DNA of 64,000 bases, taken from assembly GCA_017459985.1 (NCBI GenBank), contig JAFUBX010000026.1, forward strand, positions 1 to 64,000, read 5' to 3'. Source of the stretch: Parasporobacterium sp. GTDB lineage: Bacteria > Bacillota > Clostridia > Lachnospirales > Lachnospiraceae. The notes below the pieces were generated by a model. It did not search any database. It worked only from the letters and a program-made list of their open reading frames with translations, and was not told where the DNA came from. Shown here piece after piece: positions 1 to 8,440 of the stretch (position 1 is its first letter; the number at the start of each line of letters is the position of its first letter). Made by a program: the position numbers and the translations under genes.

Positions 1-487
1 CAAAGTTGAGGATGTGGAACCGGATTCGGTGATCTTCAATATCATGGTTCGGGCCAACACATTCCGTACCGCATCCGGCTCCTTCATGACCCAGGACAAT
101 GCGATTGCCTCCTTTTTCCGGCACAGTCTGCTGCAGGAGACACAAGGAACCTGTCTGTCACTGCATACAGAAAATGACCGCTTTCTGAAGCGGATTGTGA
201 AGCATTTATGCCAGGAATGCTATCTTCTGCCGACTGTTTTCTGCGATTTCGCCACAGGCATTTTCCATCAGCTTCTGTGTTATCTGATGCTCAGCAGCGA
301 AGTGAAAACAGAGACCCTGCTGGAGATTCGGATTAGTCAGGCCAAGCTGCTGCTGGCCCGGACAAATGAACCCCTGGAGGCAGTCGGAAATCAGATCGGC
401 TACCGGGAATACGCCGCCTTCTCCCGTGCCTTTAAAAAGAAGGCAGGCTGCACGCCGGCCTCCTACCGGCAAGAACATCATGAATAG
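1..487 (+). CDS. AraC-family transcriptional regulator, 3' part only
   Basis: The reading frame is open at the left edge, so the true start lies outside the window; the GTG at 14 is internal. The last ~60 residues form an AraC/XylS helix-turn-helix: an AKLLLARTNEPLEAVGNQIG first helix pair, then GYREYAAFSRAFKKKAG and the family end CTPASYRQE. The preceding ~90 residues belong to the effector or linker region and carry no recognisable motif. It ends 69 bp before the convergent GH106-like gene, and a shared hairpin separates them. A regulator of the neighbouring glycoside genes is plausible but unproven. The family call is firm, the target is not. Confidence 0.85.
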   Translation, partial: KVEDVEPDSVIFNIMVRANTFRTASGSFMTQDNAIASFFRHSLLQETQGTCLSLHTENDRFLKRIVKHLCQECYLLPTVFCDFATGIFHQLLCYLMLSSEVKTETLLEIRISQAKLLLARTNEPLEAVGNQIGYREYAAFSRAFKKKAGCTPASYRQEHHE

Positions 488-502
488 TTCTCTTAACAGC
501 AT

Positions 503-531
503 AAAGGCACAGGAAACAGCCCTGTGCCTTT
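503..531. terminator. Bidirectional intrinsic terminator
   Basis: Arms AAAGGCACAGG and CCTGTGCCTTT pair perfectly over 11 bp around a 7-nt loop. It lies between the convergent AraC gene (ends 487) and GH106-like gene (ends 556). Closely related hairpins recur at 5148 and 5895. Confidence 0.75.
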
Positions 532-555
532 GCCTTGAAATCGTATGTGTTTTGA

Positions 556-3504
556 TTATTTCTCAATCTCATACGGCGTAATGGTTACTACACCGTCGGT
601 TCCCAGAAGTCCATAGCCTTCGAACTCGTTGACCTCGTGAGTTACTGCATTGTACAAGGTAGTTGCCACTTCAATCACGATCTCATTTTCACCAGCCGCA
701 AGATATGGGCCAATATCAACGATCTCTTTGGTCTGATCAATATGCGGTACTTCCGTACCATTGACATAGACACTGTAGGTATCTCCGGTCTGGCCTACAT
801 TGAGCCATGCGCCGAAGCCATCTTCCCAGCCTGCATCGCAGGTAATCGCAGCGGTGTAAGTACCGATGCCGGATACGCCTGCCAGCTCTTCGTCGATGTC
901 CGCCCATGCTTTCAATTCGGTGAGTTCGATGGGCTCCAGCTCCGTCCATGCGGAATCCCGGAAGAACAGGGTGTCGCCCTGATGGATGGAATTGATGGTC
1001 AGCGTCCAGTTCTCAATAGCAATCGGATCACCGACTGCGGTTTTTACCACTGGCAGGGCTTCCGGATCCAGTCCATTGGCAATGGCCTGCTCATCTGTCA
1101 GAACTGCGATCAATTTCACTTCATCCCGGTCAAAGTGCAGCGGGATGGTGACGCTGGCTTCTCCCTGCTCATAGCCGGGAACCAGTTCCAGTTCACCGCT
1201 CCATGCATTCATGGCATAGGGTTTGCCCTCTGCCGCAAGGGTTACCACTGCATCCACTTCTTTCATGGCAGTATTTCTGTCTAATGCCGGATAACTGCCA
1301 TTGGTCTTATAATTATAAAGGAAGAAATATTCTCCTTCTGCATCGGTCTGGTGCAGTGCCGCAATATCGACCGGTTCCTCATAGGATACATCCGGAGTAA
1401 CCCCCAGCTCTGCCAATGCAGCCGGAACCTCTTCATAACTCTCCACCAGTTTATAATTACCGGAAGCTGCCCAGGCATCTGCAAAAGTTGCGAGATCTTC
1501 ATCCGAATGGCCGCCCAGAGCCACATCGCCATAGTATGCCAGCCGGGATGGCGCTTCGCCAACAACGACAAGCGGAAATCCTGCTTCCACCAGGCTGTTA
1601 ATGACTTCTGCCGCTTCATATCCAATGGCATTCTGATTGTTCAGGATAATCGCTTTATAGCCAGTATCTTCTGCATTCAGCACGCCATCCGTTACTACCA
1701 TGTTCGGAAGTTCCAGAATCTGGGTATCTACATAATCATAGGAATATCCATTGCTTCTCAACAGTCCGCCATCGTCATAAGAAGTAGCCTGTCCATCGGA
1801 ATAATGGCCGGAGACATAGGCTTCCCGGAAAATGGCCAGATCCCTCTTGCTCTCCTTCTGCATCACATAATTGGTTCTTGCAATGTAGGCTGTGATATCC
1901 CGGACGTTATCGTCATCCGTATTCTGATTCCAGATATTGGATACCATTCTGGCCCATGCGCTGTATCCCGGCCAGTTCACATTACTGCCATCGAACTTCG
2001 TATTAGCAGGAACCATACCATTTTCAAAAGCAGCATTATCACCGGCATAGGACGCACCATGCAGAAACTCCATGTTAATGCCGGCTGCCCAGGCATGTTT
2101 GATCTTCCACAGGATGTCTTCATAGGTCTGTCCATAATTATTCCGGTCTTCGAATCCGGTTTCAATGGAGAAGATTCCTTCGCCATTCAGATTATGTACA
2201 GCAGCCCCATGCATACTCAATCCGTCAATATCCGTGCCTTCATTTTCCGGAATAGTAACGTACAAAGCAGAACTTACCATATCCGTGGGAATGGAGTTAT
2301 ATCCTACCTGTGCTCTGGTGCCCAGTCCCAGACTTTCCGCGAATTCCATAAACGGCTGCAGCTGATACTCTTCATACAACTGGGTCAGCACATCCCGGAA
2401 GTCATTGCGTACCTGCATGGTCAGTTCACTGTCAGTCAAATCATAACCCGGTCCATCCACCTGATTGTAATAAGTCAGATTGCCCAGCACAGCCAGATAA
2501 GGAACGATATCATACCCTTTCCGGTCAATGAATTCCTGCCGGTAATTCCGGGTCCAGTGTTTGTCCGCTTTTACCTCGATGGAATCGGTGAAAATATTGC
2601 TGATGTATAATTGATCCGGATGCTCTTCAAATGTTTTCGTCCAGTAATCAATGGCGGCCTGTGTTCCTTCCAGTCCGAAATGATCCACGATGTATGGTCC
2701 TTCTTCCGACTCGGTAAAGCTTCCGTTGGCCCCTGCGATCGGCTGTTCGAAGGTAAACAGAATCTTGTAATCACTGTCTTCCGGAGCCGTCCACTCCAGG
2801 GTGCTTGCATTAGCATCTTCCTCATTAATGGTAATGGACTCCATCAGATCAACGATGCCTTCTGCATCCAGCGTCTTCTCATCGACTACTTTATAAGCAT
2901 AGGCAGACAGGAGTTTCGGCGTTCCGGCCTTACGGATGGCGCGGCGCTCCGGAATCATATCTTTGTAAGTCTCACCTGCTGCCACATCCGCCTCGGCAAA
3001 TGTGATCTCATACGCACTCGCCGGATCATCGGCATCCATAACCGATGGCATCTGAATCGGGTAGGCATCTCCATTGTTGATATCTACGATCATCCCCAGC
3101 TGGCTGCATTCATCGACAATCGCACTGATGATGCTGTCCCATTTTCCGGTTCCCCACTGATCATCTTCCGTAAAATTCTTCACAGAAGTAAAGAAGGACA
3201 GGGAACATATTTCCACTCTGCCATACCCCAATGCGGCCAGATTCCGCATATCCTCCCGGACTGCGTCCTCCTCTGCGGCAGCCCTTGGAAGCCAGTAACG
3301 AATTCCTGGTTTCGCTGTATCCGGAGGGGTCAGAAACTCTGCTGCCAGATTGCCTGCGACAACATCCTGAACAACAGCATCTGCTGCATCCGGAGTTCCC
3401 GATTCCTGTGCTGTTGTTTCAAATCCGCCCCAGGCAAACTGCGCGATGCTCATAACAGCAGCCAATGTTACCGCTGCGCCTTTCATCACTTTACTCTTTT
3501 TCAT
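556..3504 (-). CDS. Secreted GH106-like alpha-L-rhamnosidase-family glycoside hydrolase
   Basis: This 982-residue secreted enzyme probably removes alpha-L-rhamnose from plant polysaccharides or glycosides outside the cell. After a signal peptide (MKKSKVMKGAAVTLAAV, residues 1-~30) comes the family opening EFLTPPDTAKPGIRYWLPR and LGYGRVEI; near residue 300 it has FTDSIEV and then RKGYDIVPYLAVLG, both typical of the GH106 barrel. The C-terminal ~150 residues (GAWLNVGQTGDTYSVYVNG) look like a galactose-binding jelly roll. I chose the ATG at 3504 because GAGGAGAG precedes it; an upstream ATG at 3594 would bury the signal peptide. It is transcribed alone, with a SARP-type activator site at 3637-3653. 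Family membership is likely; substrate is inferred. Confidence 0.75.
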   Translation of the reverse strand: MKKSKVMKGAAVTLAAVMSIAQFAWGGFETTAQESGTPDAADAVVQDVVAGNLAAEFLTPPDTAKPGIRYWLPRAAAEEDAVREDMRNLAALGYGRVEICSLSFFTSVKNFTEDDQWGTGKWDSIISAIVDECSQLGMIVDINNGDAYPIQMPSVMDADDPASAYEITFAEADVAAGETYKDMIPERRAIRKAGTPKLLSAYAYKVVDEKTLDAEGIVDLMESITINEEDANASTLEWTAPEDSDYKILFTFEQPIAGANGSFTESEEGPYIVDHFGLEGTQAAIDYWTKTFEEHPDQLYISNIFTDSIEVKADKHWTRNYRQEFIDRKGYDIVPYLAVLGNLTYYNQVDGPGYDLTDSELTMQVRNDFRDVLTQLYEEYQLQPFMEFAESLGLGTRAQVGYNSIPTDMVSSALYVTIPENEGTDIDGLSMHGAAVHNLNGEGIFSIETGFEDRNNYGQTYEDILWKIKHAWAAGINMEFLHGASYAGDNAAFENGMVPANTKFDGSNVNWPGYSAWARMVSNIWNQNTDDDNVRDITAYIARTNYVMQKESKRDLAIFREAYVSGHYSDGQATSYDDGGLLRSNGYSYDYVDTQILELPNMVVTDGVLNAEDTGYKAIILNNQNAIGYEAAEVINSLVEAGFPLVVVGEAPSRLAYYGDVALGGHSDEDLATFADAWAASGNYKLVESYEEVPAALAELGVTPDVSYEEPVDIAALHQTDAEGEYFFLYNYKTNGSYPALDRNTAMKEVDAVVTLAAEGKPYAMNAWSGELELVPGYEQGEASVTIPLHFDRDEVKLIAVLTDEQAIANGLDPEALPVVKTAVGDPIAIENWTLTINSIHQGDTLFFRDSAWTELEPIELTELKAWADIDEELAGVSGIGTYTAAITCDAGWEDGFGAWLNVGQTGDTYSVYVNGTEVPHIDQTKEIVDIGPYLAAGENEIVIEVATTLYNAVTHEVNEFEGYGLLGTDGVVTITPYEIEK

Positions 3505-3619
3505 TGCTCTCTCCTCGTATAAAACATAAAACAGTTTCCTAATAATGATTTTCCATTTGGAATCTGCGCTATAATGCCTTTTGTAAGACTCCAAACCAAA
3601 CCATAGTGATTACACAAAC

Positions 3620-3653
3620 AATATAGCAGCAGGACTGCAACAATACCGTAACA
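3620..3653 (-). promoter_or_regulatory. SARP-type activator site plus -10 for the GH106-like gene (site A)
   Basis: On the minus strand the motif TGTTACGGTATTGTTGC (3637-3653) is followed by 11 bp and the -10-like hexamer TATATT (3620-3625). The motif is two heptamers, TGTTACG and TGTTGCA, at an 11-bp period. The same motif and spacing occur at 7603, 10393 and 10432. No recognisable -35 is present, as expected for an activator that takes its place. Confidence 0.7.
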
Positions 3654-3717
3654 CTTTAAATCAAAAATTACATGCTTGCCTTTCGATGATCTATTCTCCC
3701 AGCACCTTGCATTTCAC

Positions 3718-5010
3718 TCATCGATCAATGCTCTCCTCGTCAAGCAGAAAATCCATGATTCCCAATCTTAAAATGCCATATTCATCGGTCCAACACTTTC
3801 CGTAACTCTTTGACACCACAATCTTCTTGAAAGAATCATTTATGGCAAGCAGCGACTTTAATTCCGTTTTTTGCTTTTCTTCATCGTCCATGCTTAATGC
3901 AGACTGGATATAATACTTCTTTGTCCCTTTTCTTGCGATGAAATCTACTTCGAGTGACTTTTGCGTTCTTTTGCCTTCTGGATTTCTTTCAACCACTTCA
4001 ACCATCCCTACATCTACAGCGAAGTCACGCATAAGCAGCTCATTGTATATGACGTTCTCCAAGATATGAGTTTCTTCCTGTTGTCGAAGGCCTAACCGGA
4101 CATTCCTCAGCCCCACATCCGTGCAGTAGTATTTCGAAGGATAATCAAAGTATCTTTTCCCTTTTACATCATATCGTTCGGCCTTCGAAAACAGGAAACT
4201 GTCGGTAAGATAAGTCAAATACATACTGATTGTCTCAGAATCCGTACTTGCCTTCTTCGCAGTATTGACTGTTCTAGATATCTTACTCGCGTTTGTCAAT
4301 GACCCGATGGATGAGCACAAACTGCTGGTCAGATCTCTAAGCACACCCGGAAGCAAAATCGTGTACCGCTCCTCTATGTCTTTGAAATATATTTCTTCAA
4401 ATAACTCATTCAGGTATTGGTATTTATCTTCATCACTGTGAAGATTAAGCAGATATGGCATTCCTCCGTATGTGATGAACTCATTGTATGCATCACTCTT
4501 GTCTAACTCGGATGCCTCATAGAACTCTCGAAAGGATAAAGGATAAATGTGAACAGAATCTCCCCGTCCTCTGAATTCTGTGGATACATCTTTTGATAAC
4601 AATTTCGAATTACTGCCAGTTACATAAATATCAATGTTTTTCTTGTGTAAGAAGCCGTTCAACACTCCATAAAGGCGAACCGGCTCATCCTTGCTTTTTA
4701 ATTCTTCTTTTGAAACTGCAAATTGAATTTCATCCAGAAACAGATAATACCGTTCCTGATCATTCTCCCACCTTGTTCTTACATACTCTGATAAGCGGGA
4801 TGGGTCTCTCAGTTCTCTGTTTTCATCATCGTCGAGGGCAACTGTAATAATGTTTTTTCTCTTTACCCCGGAATCTATCAGATAGTCCATAAACAATTCA
4901 AACAGAACCGTGCTTTTCCCACATCGTCTTATACCGGTCAGGATCTTTACCCTTCCATTCCATTGCCTTTTCGCCAATGCTTTTATGTATTTCTCCCGTT
5001 TGTATATCAT
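3718..5010 (-). CDS. AAA ATPase with C-terminal DUF4143
   Basis: This 430-residue P-loop ATPase is of the large AAA_14/DUF4143 family, whose role is poorly known. The Walker A motif GIRRCGKST lies near residue 28, the Walker B-like YYLFLDEIQ near residue 90, and the sensor-like VTGSNSKLL near residue 130. The C-terminal half (VIYNELLMRDFAVDVG, then SLEVDFIARKG) matches DUF4143, which resembles a nuclease fold. The ATG at 5010 is preferred over 5016 because GGAGG lies 6 bp upstream of it. It is a single-gene unit between the GH106-like gene and a decayed hydrolase, and its link to sugar metabolism is probably accidental. Members are often scattered in accessory regions. Confidence 0.85.
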   Translation of the reverse strand: MIYKREKYIKALAKRQWNGRVKILTGIRRCGKSTVLFELFMDYLIDSGVKRKNIITVALDDDENRELRDPSRLSEYVRTRWENDQERYYLFLDEIQFAVSKEELKSKDEPVRLYGVLNGFLHKKNIDIYVTGSNSKLLSKDVSTEFRGRGDSVHIYPLSFREFYEASELDKSDAYNEFITYGGMPYLLNLHSDEDKYQYLNELFEEIYFKDIEERYTILLPGVLRDLTSSLCSSIGSLTNASKISRTVNTAKKASTDSETISMYLTYLTDSFLFSKAERYDVKGKRYFDYPSKYYCTDVGLRNVRLGLRQQEETHILENVIYNELLMRDFAVDVGMVEVVERNPEGKRTQKSLEVDFIARKGTKKYYIQSALSMDDEEKQKTELKSLLAINDSFKKIVVSKSYGKCWTDEYGILRLGIMDFLLDEESIDR

Positions 5011-5147
5011 TAGCATCCTCCGAATCTTAGTTGATATGATGACTTAATTCCGATTTTAACGATATCATGCATTAATCCGAAAATCAATCGTTTTGTCGAC
5101 CTAATTCCGAATTGTACCAATGCCGTAACACTCCAAAACATCTTAAT

Positions 5148-5171
5148 AGGCACAGAAGTGACCCTGTGCCT
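5148..5171. terminator. Terminator-like hairpin, second copy of the repeated type
   Basis: AGGCACAG and CTGTGCCT pair around an 8-nt loop. The following ~60 bp (AACATCGTGTATTTGTAAG onward) resemble those after the hairpin at 5895, so the two 3' ends look duplicated. Confidence 0.55.
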
Positions 5172-5214
5172 TTAACGTAACATCGTGTATTTGTAAGATT
5201 GTTAACTGCTAAAT

Positions 5215-5875
5215 TTACTCACCGATAACCAACTCGCTGTCCACATCAGAAGATTTGTTTTCCTGGAAGAATATATCTGCTTCGTATGGCCATCCAAACG
5301 TTTCCGGGAATTCATCGGTTCCGATGCCAAATCCATGCTTCGCCCCTTCATACAAGCGAAGCTGGGCAGGAATTCTCCCCTGGATCTGATCATATATTTT
5401 CTGAGCTGTCACATGCGCGCCAAAGTTATCATCTGTTCCGGAGCATAGAAACATCGCAGGCCAGTTCGGGTTTTCTTCATTCAATGTGATCCTCTTCCCA
5501 CAGAAACCAGATATTCCCTTCCAGCGGTTTGATTTGCGTAACCTGTGCCCAGATTTCCATATAGGCATCCGCCGCTTCCACGGTTTTAGACCTCTTCACG
5601 CCTGCCAGCGCTTTATTCAGATCATTGTAGATCGAATCATCAATGAACGGTTTATATGCCTTCAATACCTTCAGGTTTTTCGTTCCAATATCAATCAGTT
5701 CCTGCACCGTAATGCCTTCCGGCATTTCATACAACAGATCCTGTAAGTCACCGATTCCCTGCGCAGGCAATACCGTTACCGGGGAATACAATTCTCCTTC
5801 TTCCTCTGCCGCATAGGCCGTCATTGTCCCCTAAACCATGAAAGCCGCAAGAACCATCACAATTATTTTTTTATC
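5215..5875 (-). pseudogene. Decayed secreted alpha/beta hydrolase
   Basis: Two reading frames on the minus strand make up one broken gene. The upstream part (to 5477) would start with a signal peptide, MVLAAFMV-stop-GTMTAYAAEEE, but has an in-frame TAG at 5831-5833. It continues with a ~110-residue helical-looking domain (LQDLLYEMPEGITVQELIDI). The downstream part, one frame away (5215-~5500), is the end of an alpha/beta hydrolase: AMFLCSGTDDNFGAH carries the late-strand aspartate and LYEGAKHGFG the catalytic histidine. The whole nucleophile region is missing, so a deletion with frameshift joined the two pieces. The tail DSELVIGE matches the tail of the intact esterase next to it, which points to a paralogue. 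Confidence 0.7.
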
Positions 5876-5894
5876 ATTTTGATCACCCTTCAAC

Positions 5895-5923
5895 AAGGAC
5901 ACAGGAAACAGCCCTGTGCCTTT
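5895..5923 (-). terminator. Terminator-like hairpin, third copy of the repeated type
   Basis: AAGGACACAGG and CCTGTGCCTTT pair with one bulged A around a short loop. It sits between the esterase stop (5965) and the decayed hydrolase, so on the minus strand it would end the esterase transcript. Confidence 0.55.
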
Positions 5924-5964
5924 GCCGTAAAATCGTGTCTTTGTAAAATTGTTAACTGCTTACT

Positions 5965-7506
5965 TTACTCACCGATCACCAGCTCGCCATCTACACGGCT
6001 GAACTGTTTCATGAAATCCCATGCGATTTGGGCATAAGAATAGCTTACCCAATGCGGAAGGTTTTCTACACAAGCCAACTTCACCATGGTCACGCCATCT
6101 GCGTTGTCATACTCTGCAAATGTATAGGCAGCGCCGTCAATGGTTTCCACATAGTTTCTGTCAGCGGTAACGCCCAGATTATTATCCTCTGTTTTCTCTG
6201 CCGGATTGCAACCATCTTTCTCAAGCCATGCATTCAGACCAGTGATCATGCCATCCGAATAAGGAACCTGATATACTGTCTCGTCTAACACAGTAGTCGG
6301 ACCTTCCTTTTCACCGACCTCCAGATACAGCGGAATCTGCGGAGCTGCTGCCACTTCTTCCAAAGTCCAGGTATTTTCATAACCTTCCACCTGAGAAAGT
6401 CCCAGATTAGCGGCCGAATGAACGATGGCACCAGCAAGAATATCTGCATTCTTTACACCACAGGTAATGGATGCCCATCCACCCATGGACATACCGGAGG
6501 TGTAAACCTTTGTGCGGTCAATGGGATAGCCTTCTTCTTCCAGCCAATCCAGCTGTGCAGGAAGGTTTTCAACGGTGTAATTAAAATCAATGCTTTCATT
6601 TTCCGGGCACACTACGATAAATCCATTATCATAGGCAATATTGACGAAGCCATGATCGGTTGCTTCAAATAAGGTGCCGCCACCGCCGTGGAAACAGAAG
6701 ATGACCGGATAAACATCCGTATTGTCCTCTGCCAGCATATAATCCGGCGTATAAACCAGGATTTCATGATCATGATCATCATGATTGTAGACGGTTTCCA
6801 CAATGCCTCTGCCTGCCCAGTATTCGATCATTTCATCACTTGCCCATTCAGAATCGCCCAGAAGAGCCAGTTCATAACGGATCAGGCTCATGATCTTTTC
6901 GCCCTCTTCACTGTTGATGAAAAGATCAATATCAAATTCTTCATTTCCGTTTCCCTTGACGATCTGATAGGGAGAATAAAAACCGCCATATACGGTGCTG
7001 TCAAACCACAATGCCTTGTCTTCATATTCACGGATCGGGCCTGCATAATCTTCAGATTCTGCCGTCGGTGCAGCCGGGGGAGCCATTTCTGCGGAGTCAC
7101 CATCGGATTCTCCTTCTGCACTTTCGCCTTCTGCGGATTCACCGGCATCCTCTGCTGCGATAACTTCTCCACCAACAGCTTCCCATGCGGTATCACTGGC
7201 CACAGCATCGTCCCAGATGATCTGAGCATCGCCGGAAACAAAACCGGACAGATCATAATCCACATTTACGATACCATCATCAATGGTACCCTCCAGGATC
7301 TGGTCTTCATCAAAGCATTCAAAAGTGATATAGAATGCACTCTGATCATCATTTGTATAAGCAGTGATTTCTGCTTCACCAAATCCGTAGGTTCCGTCAA
7401 ACACCTTCATCTGGGTATATTCCGCCGGAACTTCCTCTGCCATTACAGCACCTGCCATAGCAAATACCATAATCGCGGATAATAAAATTGCTAACAGTTT
7501 CTTCAT
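5965..7506 (-). CDS. Secreted esterase with shared N-terminal cassette (paralogue 1)
   Basis: This 513-residue secreted serine esterase resembles the PHB-depolymerase/feruloyl-esterase (CE1-like) group and may release acyl or phenolic groups from plant material. Residues 1-27 are a signal peptide (cleavage expected after MAGAVMA). Residues 28-~117 are the cassette shared with the esterase at 10558 and the binding protein at 20340. An acidic GESAEGESAEGES linker follows. The catalytic part shows the oxyanion HGGGG, the nucleophile elbow SGMSMGG and the late histidine in LPHWVS. The tail is SRVDGELVIGE. The ATG at 7506 follows AGGAGGG. A SARP-type site at 7620-7636 and a -10 at 7603 sit upstream. 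Confidence 0.8.
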   Translation of the reverse strand: MKKLLAILLSAIMVFAMAGAVMAEEVPAEYTQMKVFDGTYGFGEAEITAYTNDDQSAFYITFECFDEDQILEGTIDDGIVNVDYDLSGFVSGDAQIIWDDAVASDTAWEAVGGEVIAAEDAGESAEGESAEGESDGDSAEMAPPAAPTAESEDYAGPIREYEDKALWFDSTVYGGFYSPYQIVKGNGNEEFDIDLFINSEEGEKIMSLIRYELALLGDSEWASDEMIEYWAGRGIVETVYNHDDHDHEILVYTPDYMLAEDNTDVYPVIFCFHGGGGTLFEATDHGFVNIAYDNGFIVVCPENESIDFNYTVENLPAQLDWLEEEGYPIDRTKVYTSGMSMGGWASITCGVKNADILAGAIVHSAANLGLSQVEGYENTWTLEEVAAAPQIPLYLEVGEKEGPTTVLDETVYQVPYSDGMITGLNAWLEKDGCNPAEKTEDNNLGVTADRNYVETIDGAAYTFAEYDNADGVTMVKLACVENLPHWVSYSYAQIAWDFMKQFSRVDGELVIGE

Positions 7507-7567
7507 GTTACCCTCCTGACTTTTTTCATTTGAACAGGATTGAAGCAGATGCTCCCTCTGTCCGACT

Positions 7568-7600
7568 ATAATAAATAAAGAGCTGTGCCATTGCACAGCC
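7568..7600 (-). terminator. Terminator of the kinase-regulator operon
   Basis: On the minus strand GCTGTGC-AATG-GCACAGC is followed by TCTTTATTTATT. It lies 52 bp beyond the response regulator stop. The predicted start of esterase 1 transcription falls inside it. Confidence 0.75.
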
Positions 7601-7602
7601 CT

Positions 7603-7636
7603 ATCATACGCCGCTTACCGCAACAAAATCGCAACA
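7603..7636 (-). promoter_or_regulatory. SARP-type activator site plus -10 for esterase 1 (site C)
   Basis: On the minus strand TGTTGCGATTTTGTTGC (7620-7636) is followed by 11 bp and TATGAT (7603-7608). The two heptamers are identical (TGTTGCG) at an 11-bp period. It lies only 16 bp downstream of the response regulator stop codon. Confidence 0.7.
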
Positions 7637-7651
7637 GGGATTGAAAGTGTT

Positions 7652-8440
7652 TTAATGATCCATATACGCCCGTTCTTCCTCGGCCCAGACATAGGTACCC
7701 ATATATTCGCCCTTGAACAAATCTTTATTTCCGTTCAGATACTGATAATAATCGCAGTCGAACTTCTCCGGGATCACCCGCATTTTCCCATAGCTGGACT
7801 CTATGATATCGGCGATCTGATACTTGCTTAAAGACTGCCGGAGGCGGCTTAACAGCATACGGATGTGACTTTTCGCAGCCTCCTCGGCGCAATCTTCCAA
7901 TAACAAAAAGATGATTTTATCCAGGGGCACCCAGCCGCCTTTGTGATGAACCAGCAAAGCCAGCAGTTCTTTGGCCCTCTTGCTGGAGAAGAATACCGGG
8001 GTTCCCTGCACAAACACATCAAACTCCGGAAAACAGCGGACATAGGGGCGGTCTTTGACGCCTACCTGCCCATTGGAATACTTTTCCATTTTGCTTAAGG
8101 CATGGCCGATCTGCTCATCATCATAGGGCTTCAGGATGTAGCCGATGGCATCCACATCCCAGGCCTTCAGAGAAAACTCCGGAAAGGCAGTGACATAGGT
8201 GATGGCGGGGATCTCTTCGCATTGGTCAATCAGTTGCTGCGCCAGTTCAATCCCGTTTAATTCCGGCATCTCCACATCCAGAAAGAGTCCGTCACAGGGG
8301 TTTTCAAGCAGCCAGGAAAGTGCCAATTTCGGATTGGTAAATTCCTGGATTTCATGTTCCGCCGAAGCAGGGAAGGATTGGATAATCGATGAAAGCAGTC
8401 TGGCAGCCCGCGGCTCATCATCCACAATTACCAGGCGCAC
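7652..8440 (-). CDS. Response regulator with SARP-like winged-helix output domain
   Basis: The 262-residue protein is a phosphorelay transcription regulator. The receiver (residues 1-~120) has the acidic pair VDDE (7-9), the phospho-acceptor D55 in FLDVEMPELNG, T84 and K104 in YILKPYDD. Residues ~140-235 resemble the winged helix of SARP/BTAD activators (FFSSKRAKELLALLVHHKGG, later SHIRMLLSRLRQSL). SARP proteins bind heptamer direct repeats 11 bp apart next to the -10; exactly such sites occur at four promoters here, so I infer this is their activator. It starts at a GTG (8440) after GGAGGTG and overlaps the kinase gene by 23 bp, implying translational coupling. Confidence 0.88.
   Translation of the reverse strand: MRLVIVDDEPRAARLLSSIIQSFPASAEHEIQEFTNPKLALSWLLENPCDGLFLDVEMPELNGIELAQQLIDQCEEIPAITYVTAFPEFSLKAWDVDAIGYILKPYDDEQIGHALSKMEKYSNGQVGVKDRPYVRCFPEFDVFVQGTPVFFSSKRAKELLALLVHHKGGWVPLDKIIFLLLEDCAEEAAKSHIRMLLSRLRQSLSKYQIADIIESSYGKMRVIPEKFDCDYYQYLNGNKDLFKGEYMGTYVWAEEERAYMDH

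Noticed and set aside
1351..2610. 419-residue plus-strand open frame
   Set aside because: It lies inside the GH106-like gene on the other strand, which has a signal peptide, ribosome site and family motifs.
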